Assembly (NCBI GenBank): GCA_037045055.1
Contig: JBAOHJ010000001.1
Location: forward strand, 124,001-188,000
Direction of reading: 5' to 3'
Length of the DNA: 64,000 bases
Source: Phosphoribacter sp037045055
Lineage (GTDB): Bacteria; Actinomycetota; Actinomycetes; Actinomycetales; Dermatophilaceae
Shown piece by piece: positions 24,452-33,260 of this stretch. The notes beneath the pieces were generated by a model. It saw nothing but the letters and a program-made list of their open reading frames with translations. It had not been told where the DNA came from and searched no databases. Each line of letters opens with the position of its first letter. Positions within the stretch are counted from its first letter, which is position 1. The translations under genes and the position numbers were made by a program.

Positions 24452-25184
24452 CGCGGATCGCGACGAGCTGCACCTGGAGGAAGTGGCCGGGCGCGGGGGG
24501 CAGGCGGGTCATCCCCCGGCACGGCGTGAGGTCGCCGGCCCGATCGCCGTGGTCGTGGCCGACGACCACCCGATGTGGCGCGACGCGGTGGCGAGGGACC
24601 TCACTGCCGCCGGGTTCGTCGTCGTGGGCACCGCCGCCGACGGGGCGCAGGCACTGCGCTGCACCGTGGCGACCCGTCCGCACGTGCTCGTCCTGGACCT
24701 CAACCTCCCGGGGCTGCGCGGGCCGCAGGTCTGCGCCCGGCTCGCGGCCTACGACCTACCGACCCGCGTGCTCATCCTCTCGGCCAGCGGGGAGGCCCAG
24801 GACGTCCTGGACGCGGTGAAGGCCGGGGCCTGCGGCTACCTGGTGAAGTCGGCCGGGCGAGCGGAGTTCCTCGAGGCGGTGCGCCGGACCGCGCAGGGCC
24901 GGGCGGTGTTCACCCCGGGCCTGGCCGGTCTGGTGCTGGGCGAGTACCGGCGCCTGCAGGCCACGCCGCACGCCGGCCCGGCCACCGCCCCCGAGCTGAC
25001 CGACCGCGAGACCGAGGTGCTGCGGCTGGTCGCCCTCGGGTTGAGCTACAAGGAGATCGGCCGGCAGCTGTTCATCTCGCACCGGACCGTGCAGAACCAC
25101 GTGCAGAACACCCTGACCAAGCTGCACATGCACAACCGTGTCGAGCTGGTCCGTTACGCGATCTCGCAGGGTCTGGACAGCTGA
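24441..25184 (+). CDS. NarL/FixJ response regulator (MacR-like)
   Basis: Response regulator (247 aa) paired with the overlapping kinase. The receiver domain shows the acidic pair (VVVADDHPMWRDA), phosphoacceptor Asp in VLVLDLNLPGLRG, Ser/Thr in LILSASGE and Lys in GYLVKSAG. The C-terminal LuxR-type helix-turn-helix is TDRETEVLRLVALGLSYKEIGRQLFISHRTVQNHVQNTLTKLHMHNR. GTG 24441 has GGAGG about 10 nt upstream. An N-terminal extension of some 35 residues is longer than usual, so a later start remains possible. Confidence 0.9.
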   Translation: MVDSADRDELHLEEVAGRGGQAGHPPARREVAGPIAVVVADDHPMWRDAVARDLTAAGFVVVGTAADGAQALRCTVATRPHVLVLDLNLPGLRGPQVCARLAAYDLPTRVLILSASGEAQDVLDAVKAGACGYLVKSAGRAEFLEAVRRTAQGRAVFTPGLAGLVLGEYRRLQATPHAGPATAPELTDRETEVLRLVALGLSYKEIGRQLFISHRTVQNHVQNTLTKLHMHNRVELVRYAISQGLDS

Positions 25185-25210
25185 GGCCGGGCCGCGCGGG
25201 CGGCGCGGCG

Positions 25211-25708
25211 TCAGCCCAGCGCGGCCACCGCGGCCTGGTAGTCGGGCTCCTGGGCGATCTCGGGGACCAGCTCGGTGTGCAGCACCGTGCCGTCGGCGTC
25301 GACGACGACCACGGATCGGGCCAGCAGCCCGGCCAGCGGCCCGTCGGCCATGGTCACGCCGTAGTCCCGGCCGAACGAGCTGCGAAAGCCCGAGCCGGAC
25401 ACGACGTTGTCGATGCCCTCGGCCCCGCAGAAGCGGCCCAGCGCGAACGGCAGGTCGTTGGAGACACACAGGACCTTGGTGTTGGCCAGGCCGGCGGCCA
25501 GCTCGTTGAACCGGCGCACGCTCGCGGCGCAGACGCCGGTGTCCACGCTCGGGAAGATGTTGAGCACGACCCGCGAGCCGACGTAGTCGGCCGACGAGAC
25601 GTCCGCGAGGTCGGTGCCCGTGACGGTGAAGGCGGGGGCGGCGTCCCCGGGCTGGGGCAGTGCGCCGACGGTCTGGACGGGGGAGCCCTTGAAGGCGGTG
25701 GTGGCCAT
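25211..25708 (-). CDS. tpx: Thiol peroxidase
   Basis: Atypical 2-Cys peroxiredoxin of the Tpx family; it reduces hydroperoxides in the cytoplasm with electrons from thioredoxin. The peroxidatic cysteine lies in FPSVDTGVCAASVRRFNE and the resolving cysteine in DLPFALGRFCGAEG, about 34 residues later as usual. The length (165 aa) is standard. ATG 25708 is chosen because the family begins at ATTAFKG; the longer open frame is not supported. It converges with the response regulator gene. Confidence 0.93.
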   Translation of the reverse strand: MATTAFKGSPVQTVGALPQPGDAAPAFTVTGTDLADVSSADYVGSRVVLNIFPSVDTGVCAASVRRFNELAAGLANTKVLCVSNDLPFALGRFCGAEGIDNVVSGSGFRSSFGRDYGVTMADGPLAGLLARSVVVVDADGTVLHTELVPEIAQEPDYQAAVAALG

Positions 25709-25797
25709 GCGCTCGTTTCTAGCACGAGCCGGGCCCGTATGCCGATCCCGCAGGCTCGTCATCCGGACCGCGGCGATCCCGACAGGTGGGACGCAAC

Positions 25798-25803
25798 TAC
25801 GCT
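25798..25803 (+). promoter_or_regulatory. -10 box TACGCT, leaderless start at 25810
   Basis: TACGCT ends 6 nt before GTG 25810. A copy of the GTATGCC 7-mer lies 60 nt upstream in the same intergenic gap. Confidence 0.55.
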
Positions 25804-25809
25804 GGCCCG

Positions 25810-27165
25810 GTGAGCACCAACCCCAGTGCCCTGCTGCAGCGGCAGCTGGCCGAGGCGGGGGCCGACCTCGTCGCCGCACAGCAGCCGTCCTGGCCGGACC
25901 CCGCCGTGCTCGCCGACGCCGTGGCCGCGCTGGCCAGCTTCCCGCCCCTGGTGTTCGCCGGCGAGTGCGAGGTGCTCAAGTCCCGGTTCGCCGCGGCAGC
26001 CCGGGGGGAGGCGTTCGTGCTCATGGGCGGCGACTGCGCCGAGACGTTCGCCGACGCCACCGCCGACAACATCCGCGACCGGATCAAGACGGTGCTGCAG
26101 ATGGCCGCCGTGCTCACCTACGGGGCGTCGCTGCCGGTGGTGAAGGTCGGCCGGCTGGCCGGGCAGTACGCCAAGCCCCGCACCGCCGCGATGGAGGTCC
26201 GCGATGGGGTGACCCTGCCGGCCTACCGCGGGGACATGGTCAACGACTTCGCCTTCGCGCCCGAGGCACGCGTGGCGGACCCGCGGCGACTCGTGCGCGC
26301 CTACCACGCCGCCTCGGCGACCCTCAACCTCGTGCGGGCCTTCACCATGGGCGGCTTCGCCGACCTGCGTCGGGTGCACGACTGGAACCGTGGCTTCGTC
26401 GCCAACGCGGCCAACCGGCGCTACGAGCGCCTCGCCCATGACATCGACAAGGCGATGCGGTTCATGGCCGCGTGTGGTGCGGACTTCGACGCGATGCGCA
26501 CCACCGAGTTTTTCGCCGCGCACGAGGCCCTGGTGCTCGACTTCGAGCGGCCACTGACCCGGGTCGACTCGCTGACCGGTCGGCCCTACGACACCTCGGC
26601 CCACTTCGTGTGGGTCGGGGAGCGCACCCGCGACCTCGACGGGGCGCACGTCGACTTCCTCTCCCGGGTGCGTAACCCGGTGGGGGTCAAGGTGTCGGCG
26701 AAGGCCAGCGCGGACGACCTCGTGGCGCTGGCCCAGCGTCTGGACCCCGAGCGCGAGCCCGGGCGGCTGACCTTCATCGCGCGGATGGGTGCCGACCGGG
26801 TCGCCGATGCCCTGCCGCCGCTGGTCGACGCGGTCCGGGTCGCCGGCGCCCGGGTCACCTGGGTGTGCGACCCGATGCACGGCAACACCTTCGAGTCGAC
26901 AAGCGGGTACAAGACCCGCAACTTCGACGACATCGTCGGGGAGGTCGAGGGCTTCTTCGAGGTGCACCGGGCGCTGGGCACGGTGCCGGGTGGGCTGCAC
27001 GTCGAGCTGACCGGCAACGACGTCACCGAGTGCATCGGGGGGTCGGAGAAGATCCTCGACGCCGACCTGGAGCGCAACTACGAGACCGTGTGCGACCCGC
27101 GGCTGAACCACCAGCAGAGCCTGGAGCTGGCCTTCCTGGTGGCGCAGATGCTCGGCGACGCCTGA
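25810..27165 (+). CDS. aroG: Class II 3-deoxy-7-phosphoheptulonate (DAHP) synthase
   Basis: First step of the shikimate pathway: phosphoenolpyruvate plus erythrose 4-phosphate to DAHP. The product is 451 residues, and the class II (plant/actinobacterial) signature is unmistakable: GGDCAETF, RAAMEV-type KPRTAAMEVRDG, PAYRGDMVN, VTWVCDPMHGNTF and the C-terminal LTGNDVTECIGG. GTG 25810 is preceded by a leaderless-type box. As I recall for M. tuberculosis Rv2178c, it is near the PknL-type kinase. Confidence 0.96.
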   Translation: MSTNPSALLQRQLAEAGADLVAAQQPSWPDPAVLADAVAALASFPPLVFAGECEVLKSRFAAAARGEAFVLMGGDCAETFADATADNIRDRIKTVLQMAAVLTYGASLPVVKVGRLAGQYAKPRTAAMEVRDGVTLPAYRGDMVNDFAFAPEARVADPRRLVRAYHAASATLNLVRAFTMGGFADLRRVHDWNRGFVANAANRRYERLAHDIDKAMRFMAACGADFDAMRTTEFFAAHEALVLDFERPLTRVDSLTGRPYDTSAHFVWVGERTRDLDGAHVDFLSRVRNPVGVKVSAKASADDLVALAQRLDPEREPGRLTFIARMGADRVADALPPLVDAVRVAGARVTWVCDPMHGNTFESTSGYKTRNFDDIVGEVEGFFEVHRALGTVPGGLHVELTGNDVTECIGGSEKILDADLERNYETVCDPRLNHQQSLELAFLVAQMLGDA

Positions 27166-27173
27166 GGGCCGGT

Positions 27174-28223
27174 ATGCCGCCGCTGCGCGCCGACCTGCTC
27201 TCCGACACCCTCACCCGGCCGACCCCGGGGATGCGCGAGGCCATGGCCGCTGCCGAGGTCGGCGACGACGTGTTCGGGGAGGACCCGACGGTCCGGGCGC
27301 TGCAGGACCGGGTGGCGCAGCTGCTGGGCCACGAGGCGGGGTTGTTCACCCCCACCGGATCGATGGCCAACCAGCTGGCGTTGCGGCTGCACGTGCGAGC
27401 GGGCGAGGAGATGGTGTGCGACAGCCTCGCGCACGTCGTGCGAGCCGAGCTGGGCGCCGCGGCGGTGGTCTCGGGCATCACCACGAGGACCTGGTCGGCG
27501 CCGGCCGGGCGGCTCGACCCGGCCGGGCCGTTGGCCCTGGTGCAGACCGGGGTGGGTCCCTACCAGGTGTGCACCCGCCTGGTCGCCGTCGAGAACACCC
27601 ACAACTTCGGCGGCGGCACGGTGCAGTCGCTGACCGCGATCCAGGCGGTGCGCGAGGCGACTCACCCGCTCGGCGTCGCCATGCATCTGGACGGCGCCCG
27701 GCTGTGGAACGCCCACGTGGCCAGCGGCGTCGAGCTCGCGGCCTACGGTGCCTGCTTCGACACGGTGTCGGTGTGCCTGAGCAAGGGCCTCGGCGCGCCG
27801 GTCGGCTCGGTGCTCGTCGGCAGCGCGGCGGCCATGGACGAGGCCCGGGTGTGGCGCAAGCGCTACGGCGGCGGGATGCGTCAGGTGGGCATCCTCGCCG
27901 CGGCTGGGCTCTACGCTCTCGACCACCACGTGAGGAGGCTCGCGCAGGACCACGCCCGCTGCGCTCGGGCCGCCGCGGCCTGGGCGCAGGCCGCCCCCGG
28001 CTGCGTCGACCCGGCTGCCGTGGAGACGAACATCCTCGTCCTGGACGCCGGGGCGGCCGGGTGGGGCGCCACCGACCTCGTTGCGGCGCTGGCCGATCGG
28101 GGGGTGCGGGGGTATGCCGCGGGGCAGGGACGGGTGCGGTTCGTGTGGCACCTGGACGTCGACGACGCGGCCACGGCATACGCGATCGACGTGGTCGCGG
28201 ACCTGCTGCGCGGGCGTCGATGA
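27174..28223 (+). CDS. ltaE: Low-specificity L-threonine aldolase
   Basis: PLP enzyme that cleaves L-threonine/allo-threonine to glycine and acetaldehyde. The fold-type I beta-eliminating-lyase pattern is clear: DLLSDTLTRPTPGM...GDDVFGEDPTVRALQ, FTPTGSMANQLAL, the PLP-ring region ENTHNFGGGTV, HLDGARLWNAHVASG and the Schiff-base lysine in VCLSKGLGAPVGS. The product is 349 residues. ATG 27174 lies within a GTATGCC 7-mer 8 nt after the aroG stop, so it is probably co-transcribed with aroG. Confidence 0.9.
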   Translation: MPPLRADLLSDTLTRPTPGMREAMAAAEVGDDVFGEDPTVRALQDRVAQLLGHEAGLFTPTGSMANQLALRLHVRAGEEMVCDSLAHVVRAELGAAAVVSGITTRTWSAPAGRLDPAGPLALVQTGVGPYQVCTRLVAVENTHNFGGGTVQSLTAIQAVREATHPLGVAMHLDGARLWNAHVASGVELAAYGACFDTVSVCLSKGLGAPVGSVLVGSAAAMDEARVWRKRYGGGMRQVGILAAAGLYALDHHVRRLAQDHARCARAAAAWAQAAPGCVDPAAVETNILVLDAGAAGWGATDLVAALADRGVRGYAAGQGRVRFVWHLDVDDAATAYAIDVVADLLRGRR

Positions 28224-28232
28224 CCCGGCGGC

Positions 28233-29129
28233 TCAGACCTCGTGGTGCAGGACCTCGGGGTCGGGGCGGTCGCCCCGGCGTCCGACCAGCTCGACGAGGT
28301 ACATCGCGGCGAGGATCAACGCGCCACCGGCCACCATGCGCCCGGTGAGCGACTCCCCGCCCAGGGCCACCGCGAACCCTGCCGCGAACACCGGCTCCAG
28401 GGTCATCACGATCGCCGCCCGCGTGGCCGCGAGCCGCGCCTGGGCCCAGGTCTGCGCCCACAGGGCGAGCACGCCGGCGGCGGTCGCCAGGTAGAGCACG
28501 ACCGCCCACTGCCCCGGGGTGCCCGGCAGGACCAGGCCGTCGGGGATCGCCGCCAGGGCACTGACCCCGGCGACGACCAGCATCTGCACGGCGGACATCC
28601 CGGTCGCCCGCGCCGCCGTGGAGTACTGGCCCAGACCCACGATGTGCAGGGCGTAGAGGCCGGCGCTGGCCAGGGTCAGCGCCTCGCCCACGCCGATGGA
28701 CAAGCCACGCAGGGCGAGCACGCCCAGGCCCAGGGTCGCCAGCAGCACGGCGCCCCAGGTGCTCGCGCCGACCCGTTCGCGCAGCAGCAGGGCGGACAGC
28801 ACCGGGGTGAGAACGACGTAGGTCCCCGTGACGAAACCGGACACCGAGGCGTCGGTGTGTGCCAAGCCGGTGGTCTGCAGGATTTGGGCGACGCCGTAGA
28901 GCCCGCCGAGGGCCAGCGCCGCACCGACCTCGGCGCGACCCAGCGCGCGGAGGGGACCCCAGAACAGCACGACCATGGCGACGGCAGCGACCGCGAAGCG
29001 CACGGCGAGCAGGTCCGCCGGCGGCACGGTGGCCACCAGGTCGCGGATGAGGACGAAGGTGGACCCCCACACCGCCGTGACGAGCACGAGCAGCGCGCTC
29101 GCGAGGGTCTGGGCGCGGCGCGACGACAC
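28233..29129 (-). CDS. EamA/DMT-family permease
   Basis: Ten-helix drug/metabolite transporter (298 aa) made of two EamA repeats. The first begins SALLVLVTAVWGSTFVLIRDLVATVPPADLLAVRFAVAA; the second begins near MSAVQMLVVAGVSALAAIP and ends VALGGESLTGRMVAGGALILAAMYLVEL. It probably exports a metabolite or amino acid; the adjacent threonine aldolase is convergent and gives no firm hint. The start is GTG 29129. Confidence 0.88.
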   Translation of the reverse strand: MSSRRAQTLASALLVLVTAVWGSTFVLIRDLVATVPPADLLAVRFAVAAVAMVVLFWGPLRALGRAEVGAALALGGLYGVAQILQTTGLAHTDASVSGFVTGTYVVLTPVLSALLLRERVGASTWGAVLLATLGLGVLALRGLSIGVGEALTLASAGLYALHIVGLGQYSTAARATGMSAVQMLVVAGVSALAAIPDGLVLPGTPGQWAVVLYLATAAGVLALWAQTWAQARLAATRAAIVMTLEPVFAAGFAVALGGESLTGRMVAGGALILAAMYLVELVGRRGDRPDPEVLHHEV

Positions 29130-29150
29130 GACAGCCCGGTATGCCGCGGG

Positions 29151-31136
29151 TCAGACGATCGTCAGGGTGACCGTGGAGCCCTTGCGCGCCAGGGTGCCGG
29201 CCGCCGGGTTGGACGCGCGGACCGTGCCGAAGTACCCGCCCAGGACGTTGGCGTAGGCCACCTTGAAGCCGGCGGCGGTCAACGCGGCCGTGGCCACGTC
29301 GCGCTGCTTGCCCACCGTGGCCGGCACGGCGACCAGCACCGGGCCCTTGGACACGGTGAGCGTCACCGGGTCGCCCCGGAAGAGGGTGCCCCCGGCCGGC
29401 TCCTGCGTGAGGATCGCCCCCTCGGGCACGGTGTCGCTGTTGACCGCGCCGGCCTGGGCGACCTTGAGCCCGGCGTCGGTGAGGATCTTGGTCGCCTCGT
29501 CGGCGCCCTTGCCGCGCACGTCGGCGACCGGGATCGGCTGGCGACCCTTGCTCACCACGACGTTGACCGCGGTGCCGGGCTTCTGCGGTGAATCGGCCGC
29601 CGGATCCTGGGTGAGCACCACACCGGCCGGCACGCTCTCGTCGAACGCCTCATCGGTCTTGCCGAGCGTGAGGTGCCGCTCGGCCAGCCTGGCGTCGACC
29701 TCGGCGCGGGCTGCCCCGACGAGGGTGGGCACGGCATACCGCTCGGGCCCGAGGGACACGACCACGCGCACCCCGGTGTGCTTGCGGACCTCGCTGCCGC
29801 TGCCCGGGTCGGCGCTGATCACCGCGTCCTTGGGCACCGTCTCGTCGTAGGCGGCGACCGGGTCGGCATGCAGCTCGACCCGGGCCAGCGCGACCTCGGC
29901 GTCGACGCGCGAGAGCGCGGTCACGGTGGGCACGATGCGCACCGAGCCGGGGCCGAAGCCGTCGTACCAGTACCACCCGCCACCACCCCCGCCCAGCAGC
30001 GCCAGGGTGAGCAGCACCCACGGCCATCGCCGCCGTCGACGGGGGGGCGCCTGGTCCGGCGCCGGCTCGGCAGCCGTGCGGTCGGCAGCGGTGGGCACGG
30101 TGGTCGTGGGCTCGGTGGTCGTGCGCTCGGCCGCCGGCAGCACCGCGGTCGCGGTGCCCGCGGACCGAGCGGGCCGGGCCCGGGCGTCCGGGGCGACCGT
30201 AGTCGGTGCCGACGGGGCCGGGTCGGTGGTCTGCAGCGTCACCGTGGACGCCCCGGATCGGAACGAGGGGGCGGCGTCGAGCTCGGCGGCGGTGAGCCCG
30301 CTGCGGGTGGCCCGCACCTGACCCAGCAGCTCGCCGGCGGTGGCGGGGCGCTCGCCGGGCTGCCGGGCGGTGGCCAGGGCCACCAGGCGGTCCAGCCCCG
30401 GGCCGACGGTCGCGACGCGGTCGGAGGCCACCGGCACTACGCCGTGGACGTGCTGGTAGGCCACGTGGATGGGCGAGTCCCCCTGGAAGGCCTTCTGGCC
30501 GGTGAGCATCTCGTAGAGGATCAGGCCGGCGGCATACACGTCGCTCCTGGCGTCGGCGGCGCCGTGCTCGACCTGCTCGGGCGACAGGTAGGACACCGTG
30601 CCCAGCAGCACCCCGGCCGCCCCGGTCGTCGTCGTCGAGGTCACCGCCCGGGCCAAGCCGAAGTCGGCGACCTTGACGACGCCGTCCTCGCGCAGCAGGA
30701 CGTTCTCGGGCTTGACGTCGCGGTGGACCAGGCCGGCCGCGTGGGCGGCGTCGAGGGCCTGCAGCACGGGGTCGATGACGGCCAACGCCTGGCGGGCGGT
30801 CATCGCGCCGTCGGCGAGCCGGTCGCGCAGGGTGACGCCCTCGACGTACTCCATGACGAGGAACATGTCGCCCTCGTCCCCCCCGAAGTCGTGGACCGCG
30901 ACGACGTTGGGGTGCGACAGGCCCGCGGCCAGGCGGGCCTCGCGTTGGAAGCGCGACACGAACGTGGGGTCCCGGGCCAGGTCGGTGCGCATGATCTTCA
31001 CCGCGACGTCGCGGCCAAGCCGCTCGTCGCGGGCGAGGTAGACGGTGGCCATGCCGCCCTCGGCGATGGGGGTGCGCACCCGGTAGCGGCCGTCGAGCAC
31101 CCGCCCGACAGCCACGTCCAGCCCGATGGACGACAC
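29151..31136 (-). CDS. pknL: PASTA-domain Ser/Thr protein kinase (PknL-like)
   Basis: Receptor-type eukaryote-like kinase (661 aa). The cytoplasmic kinase domain shows the Gly loop IAEGGMATVY, Lys in VAVKIM, HRDVKPEN, DFGLAR and the activation-loop segment TSTTTTGAAGVLLGTVSYLSPEQ. A Thr/Pro/Ala-rich linker and one membrane helix (WPWVLLTLALLGGGGGGWYWY) lead to four extracellular PASTA repeats, which in the family bind peptidoglycan fragments. Context supports PknL: it is divergent from a Rv2175c-like gene and near aroG and idsA, as I recall for M. tuberculosis. Confidence 0.92.
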   Translation of the reverse strand: MSSIGLDVAVGRVLDGRYRVRTPIAEGGMATVYLARDERLGRDVAVKIMRTDLARDPTFVSRFQREARLAAGLSHPNVVAVHDFGGDEGDMFLVMEYVEGVTLRDRLADGAMTARQALAVIDPVLQALDAAHAAGLVHRDVKPENVLLREDGVVKVADFGLARAVTSTTTTGAAGVLLGTVSYLSPEQVEHGAADARSDVYAAGLILYEMLTGQKAFQGDSPIHVAYQHVHGVVPVASDRVATVGPGLDRLVALATARQPGERPATAGELLGQVRATRSGLTAAELDAAPSFRSGASTVTLQTTDPAPSAPTTVAPDARARPARSAGTATAVLPAAERTTTEPTTTVPTAADRTAAEPAPDQAPPRRRRRWPWVLLTLALLGGGGGGWYWYDGFGPGSVRIVPTVTALSRVDAEVALARVELHADPVAAYDETVPKDAVISADPGSGSEVRKHTGVRVVVSLGPERYAVPTLVGAARAEVDARLAERHLTLGKTDEAFDESVPAGVVLTQDPAADSPQKPGTAVNVVVSKGRQPIPVADVRGKGADEATKILTDAGLKVAQAGAVNSDTVPEGAILTQEPAGGTLFRGDPVTLTVSKGPVLVAVPATVGKQRDVATAALTAAGFKVAYANVLGGYFGTVRASNPAAGTLARKGSTVTLTIV

Positions 31137-31142
31137 CCCCAG

Positions 31143-31148
31143 AGTGTA
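31143..31148 (-). promoter_or_regulatory. -10 box TACACT, leaderless start at 31136
   Basis: On the minus strand TACACT ends 6 nt before GTG 31136, defining the kinase start. Confidence 0.6.
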
Positions 31149-31224
31149 CGGAGCCGGGCCGGCAAACCCGCGCAGGCACGGCGGCCGGGCCCGGATTCGT
31201 GGTCATCCGTGGCAGGCTGGGCGG

Positions 31225-31623
31225 GTGAGCGAACCGCAGACCCCCGGGGCGCAGCAGCCCGGCCCGAGCGACGTCGAGGGGCTGGTCGAGCACTGGGCGT
31301 ACGTCCCCGACGTCGCCGAACGCCTCGGGGTGCCGCTGTCGCGGGTGCGCCGTTACCTGGCCGATCGGGAGCTGCTCGCGGTCCGGGTGGGACCCCACCG
31401 CGCGTGGGCCGTCCCGGCCCGTTTCCTGGGCCCGCACGGCCCCCGACCCGAGCTCAAGGGCACGTTCACCGTGCTCGCCGACGGCGGCATGGACGACGTG
31501 GAGATCCTGCGCTGGCTGTTCACCCCCGACGCCACCCTGCCGGTCCGGGGGGCCCCCATCGACGCGCTGGTCGCCGGCCACAAGAGCGAGATCCGCCGCC
31601 GCGCCCAGGCCGCGGCCTTCTGA
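31225..31623 (+). CDS. Rv2175c-like winged-helix DNA-binding protein
   Basis: A 132-residue protein with an N-terminal MerR/excisionase-like helix-turn-helix (WAYVPDVAERLGVPLSRVRRYLADRELLAVRVGPHRAWAVPARFLGPHG) and a C-terminal conserved region (ELKGTFTVLADGGMDDVEILRWLFTPDATLPVRGAPIDAL). It matches Rv2175c, a DNA-binding substrate of PknL in M. tuberculosis (established for that species; applied here by homology and divergent gene order). It lacks the long Thr-rich N-terminus, so the phosphosite may differ. Confidence 0.88.
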   Translation: MSEPQTPGAQQPGPSDVEGLVEHWAYVPDVAERLGVPLSRVRRYLADRELLAVRVGPHRAWAVPARFLGPHGPRPELKGTFTVLADGGMDDVEILRWLFTPDATLPVRGAPIDALVAGHKSEIRRRAQAAAF

Positions 31624-31636
31624 ACGGAGGACCGGC

Positions 31637-31987
31637 GTGGCCCGACTGGCGTATGCCGGGATGCTCGCCTTCGTCCTCGCGGCGACGCTGCCACTGCATC
31701 GGGTCTTCCGGCTGGGCGTCCTGCGCCAGCCGCGGCGACTGGCGCAGGCGGTCCTGCCGGTGGCGGCGGTGTTCCTCGGCTGGGACGCCGTGGCCACGGC
31801 CATCGGGGTGTGGTCCTTCGACCCCGGCCAGGTCCTCGGGTGGTCGATCCTCGGTATGCCGGTCGAGGAGTGGGCATTCTTTCTCGTCGTGCCCTTGGCC
31901 GGTCTGCTCACCTACGAGGCCGTCGGGGTCGTGCTCGATCGGCGATCGCGGCGGGGCGCCGAGACTGCCCAGAAACCCTCGACGTGA
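31637..31987 (+). CDS. crtYc: Lycopene cyclase subunit (CrtYc-like)
   Basis: First half of the heterodimeric actinobacterial lycopene cyclase, a small integral membrane protein (116 aa) with three helices. The characteristic motif PVEEWAFFLVVPLAG is present; its paired acidic residues are thought to be catalytic. GTG 31637 follows the Rv2175c-like gene by 13 nt, preceded by a GGAGG-like element. The stop overlaps the start of the second subunit. The partner and the nearby phytoene genes make the role secure; beta versus epsilon ring type is unknown. Confidence 0.87.
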   Translation: MARLAYAGMLAFVLAATLPLHRVFRLGVLRQPRRLAQAVLPVAAVFLGWDAVATAIGVWSFDPGQVLGWSILGMPVEEWAFFLVVPLAGLLTYEAVGVVLDRRSRRGAETAQKPST

Positions 31988-32289
31988 GGTACACGGCGAT
32001 CGTTGCTGCGGCCGTCGTCGGGGCGCTGGCCCTGGACCTCGCGGTGTGGCGCACCGGGGTGGTGCGCACCCGGGTGTGGTGGGCGGCCTACGGGATCGTC
32101 CTGGTGTTCCAGCTGCTCACCAACGGGTGGCTGACCGGTCGGGGGATCGTGCGCTACGACCCGCAGGCCATCCTGGGGCTGCGGGTGGCGTACGCACCGG
32201 TGGAGGACGTGGCCTATGGGTTCGCGCTGGTGCTGGCCGTCACCGCCGGGTGGGTGGCGGCCGGGCGCCGGGATCGCCGACGGCGCTGA
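31984..32289 (+). CDS. crtYd: Lycopene cyclase subunit (CrtYd-like)
   Basis: Second half of the heterodimeric lycopene cyclase (101 aa, three helices). The matching acidic motif is PVEDVAYGFALVL, after the conserved TNGWLTGRGIVRYDP. GTG 31984 overlaps the crtYc stop (GTGA), so the two subunits are coupled. The pair forms the membrane enzyme that cyclises the lycopene ends. It converges with crtB. Confidence 0.87.
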   Translation: MRYTAIVAAAVVGALALDLAVWRTGVVRTRVWWAAYGIVLVFQLLTNGWLTGRGIVRYDPQAILGLRVAYAPVEDVAYGFALVLAVTAGWVAAGRRDRRRR

Positions 32290-32336
32290 CCCGGCCCTAC
32301 GCAGGTCGGGGACACCGACGGGTGCGGCGGCCGGGC

Positions 32337-33260
32337 TCAGCTGCCCCGAGACGAGCCGAGCCGGGCGTAGCGGGAGAACGCGCCGAGGACGGCCGTCCCG
32401 CGGCGCAGCGTCGGCACGACGATCCGCCGGGCGAACACGTCGTAGCGACACTGGCGGATCTGCACGAGGATCTGCCGGTAGAGGTCGAACGCCACGGCCA
32501 CGCACGGTTGGCACCGTCCGTCGACCATGTTCAGGCCGGGGCGGGCTAGCTCGTATAGGTGCAGCCCCCGGTCCACCTCGTCGGCCAGCAGCCGGCGCAC
32601 CGCGGGTGTGGGCCGGCGGGTCCGCACGCACTCGTCGAGCTCGGCGACCGTGACGGCGTGCCGGGCGAGGTCCTCCAGGGGCAGGTAGGTGCGCCCGCGC
32701 CCGCGGTCCTCGGCGACGTCCCGCACGAAGTTGGTGAACTGGAACGCCTCGCCCAGGGCGGCGGCGTGGGTCATGGCCGCCTCCCCCGAGGCGCCCAGCA
32801 GCGGGGCGGTCATCTCGCCGATGACCGCGGCGCTGCCGCGCATGTAGCGGCGCAGGTCGGCGTACGTCGCGTACTCGCCGACGTGTAGGTCCATGGCCAT
32901 CGAGTCGAGGAACTCCTCGACGGCCCCCACCCCCAGGCCCAGACACTCCCGGGTGCACCGCAGGGCGGCCAGCACCGGGGACGCCTGCGGGTCCGGCGCC
33001 GGGCCGTGTGAGCGCAGTGCCGCCATCGTGGCCGCTCGCCACGCCGCGAGGTCCTGCGCCGGGTCGCCGGTCGGCTCGTCGACGAGGTCGTCGGACACCC
33101 TCGCGAAGGCGTAGAGCGCCCACACGTGCGGCCGGCGCGGTCCGGGAAGCAAGGTGGCGGCCAGGTAGTAGGTCCGCGCATGCCGTTGGGTGATGTCACG
33201 GCATACCTCGTAGGCCGGCCGCAGACTCGCCGGGACCTCCCAGTGGACCGCGCTGCTCAC
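32337..33260 (-). CDS. crtB: Phytoene synthase
   Basis: Head-to-head condensation of two geranylgeranyl diphosphates to phytoene. The squalene/phytoene synthase motifs are present: YAFARVSDDLVDE (first Asp-rich motif, DDLVD), EAFQFTNFVRDVAEDRGRGRTYLP (second motif with the RDVAEDxxxGR pattern). The length is 307 aa. GTG 33260 overlaps the crtI stop by 4 nt, giving the operon idsA-crtI-crtB. The product supplies the lycopene later cyclised by CrtYc/CrtYd. Confidence 0.95.
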   Translation of the reverse strand: MSSAVHWEVPASLRPAYEVCRDITQRHARTYYLAATLLPGPRRPHVWALYAFARVSDDLVDEPTGDPAQDLAAWRAATMAALRSHGPAPDPQASPVLAALRCTRECLGLGVGAVEEFLDSMAMDLHVGEYATYADLRRYMRGSAAVIGEMTAPLLGASGEAAMTHAAALGEAFQFTNFVRDVAEDRGRGRTYLPLEDLARHAVTVAELDECVRTRRPTPAVRRLLADEVDRGLHLYELARPGLNMVDGRCQPCVAVAFDLYRQILVQIRQCRYDVFARRIVVPTLRRGTAVLGAFSRYARLGSSRGS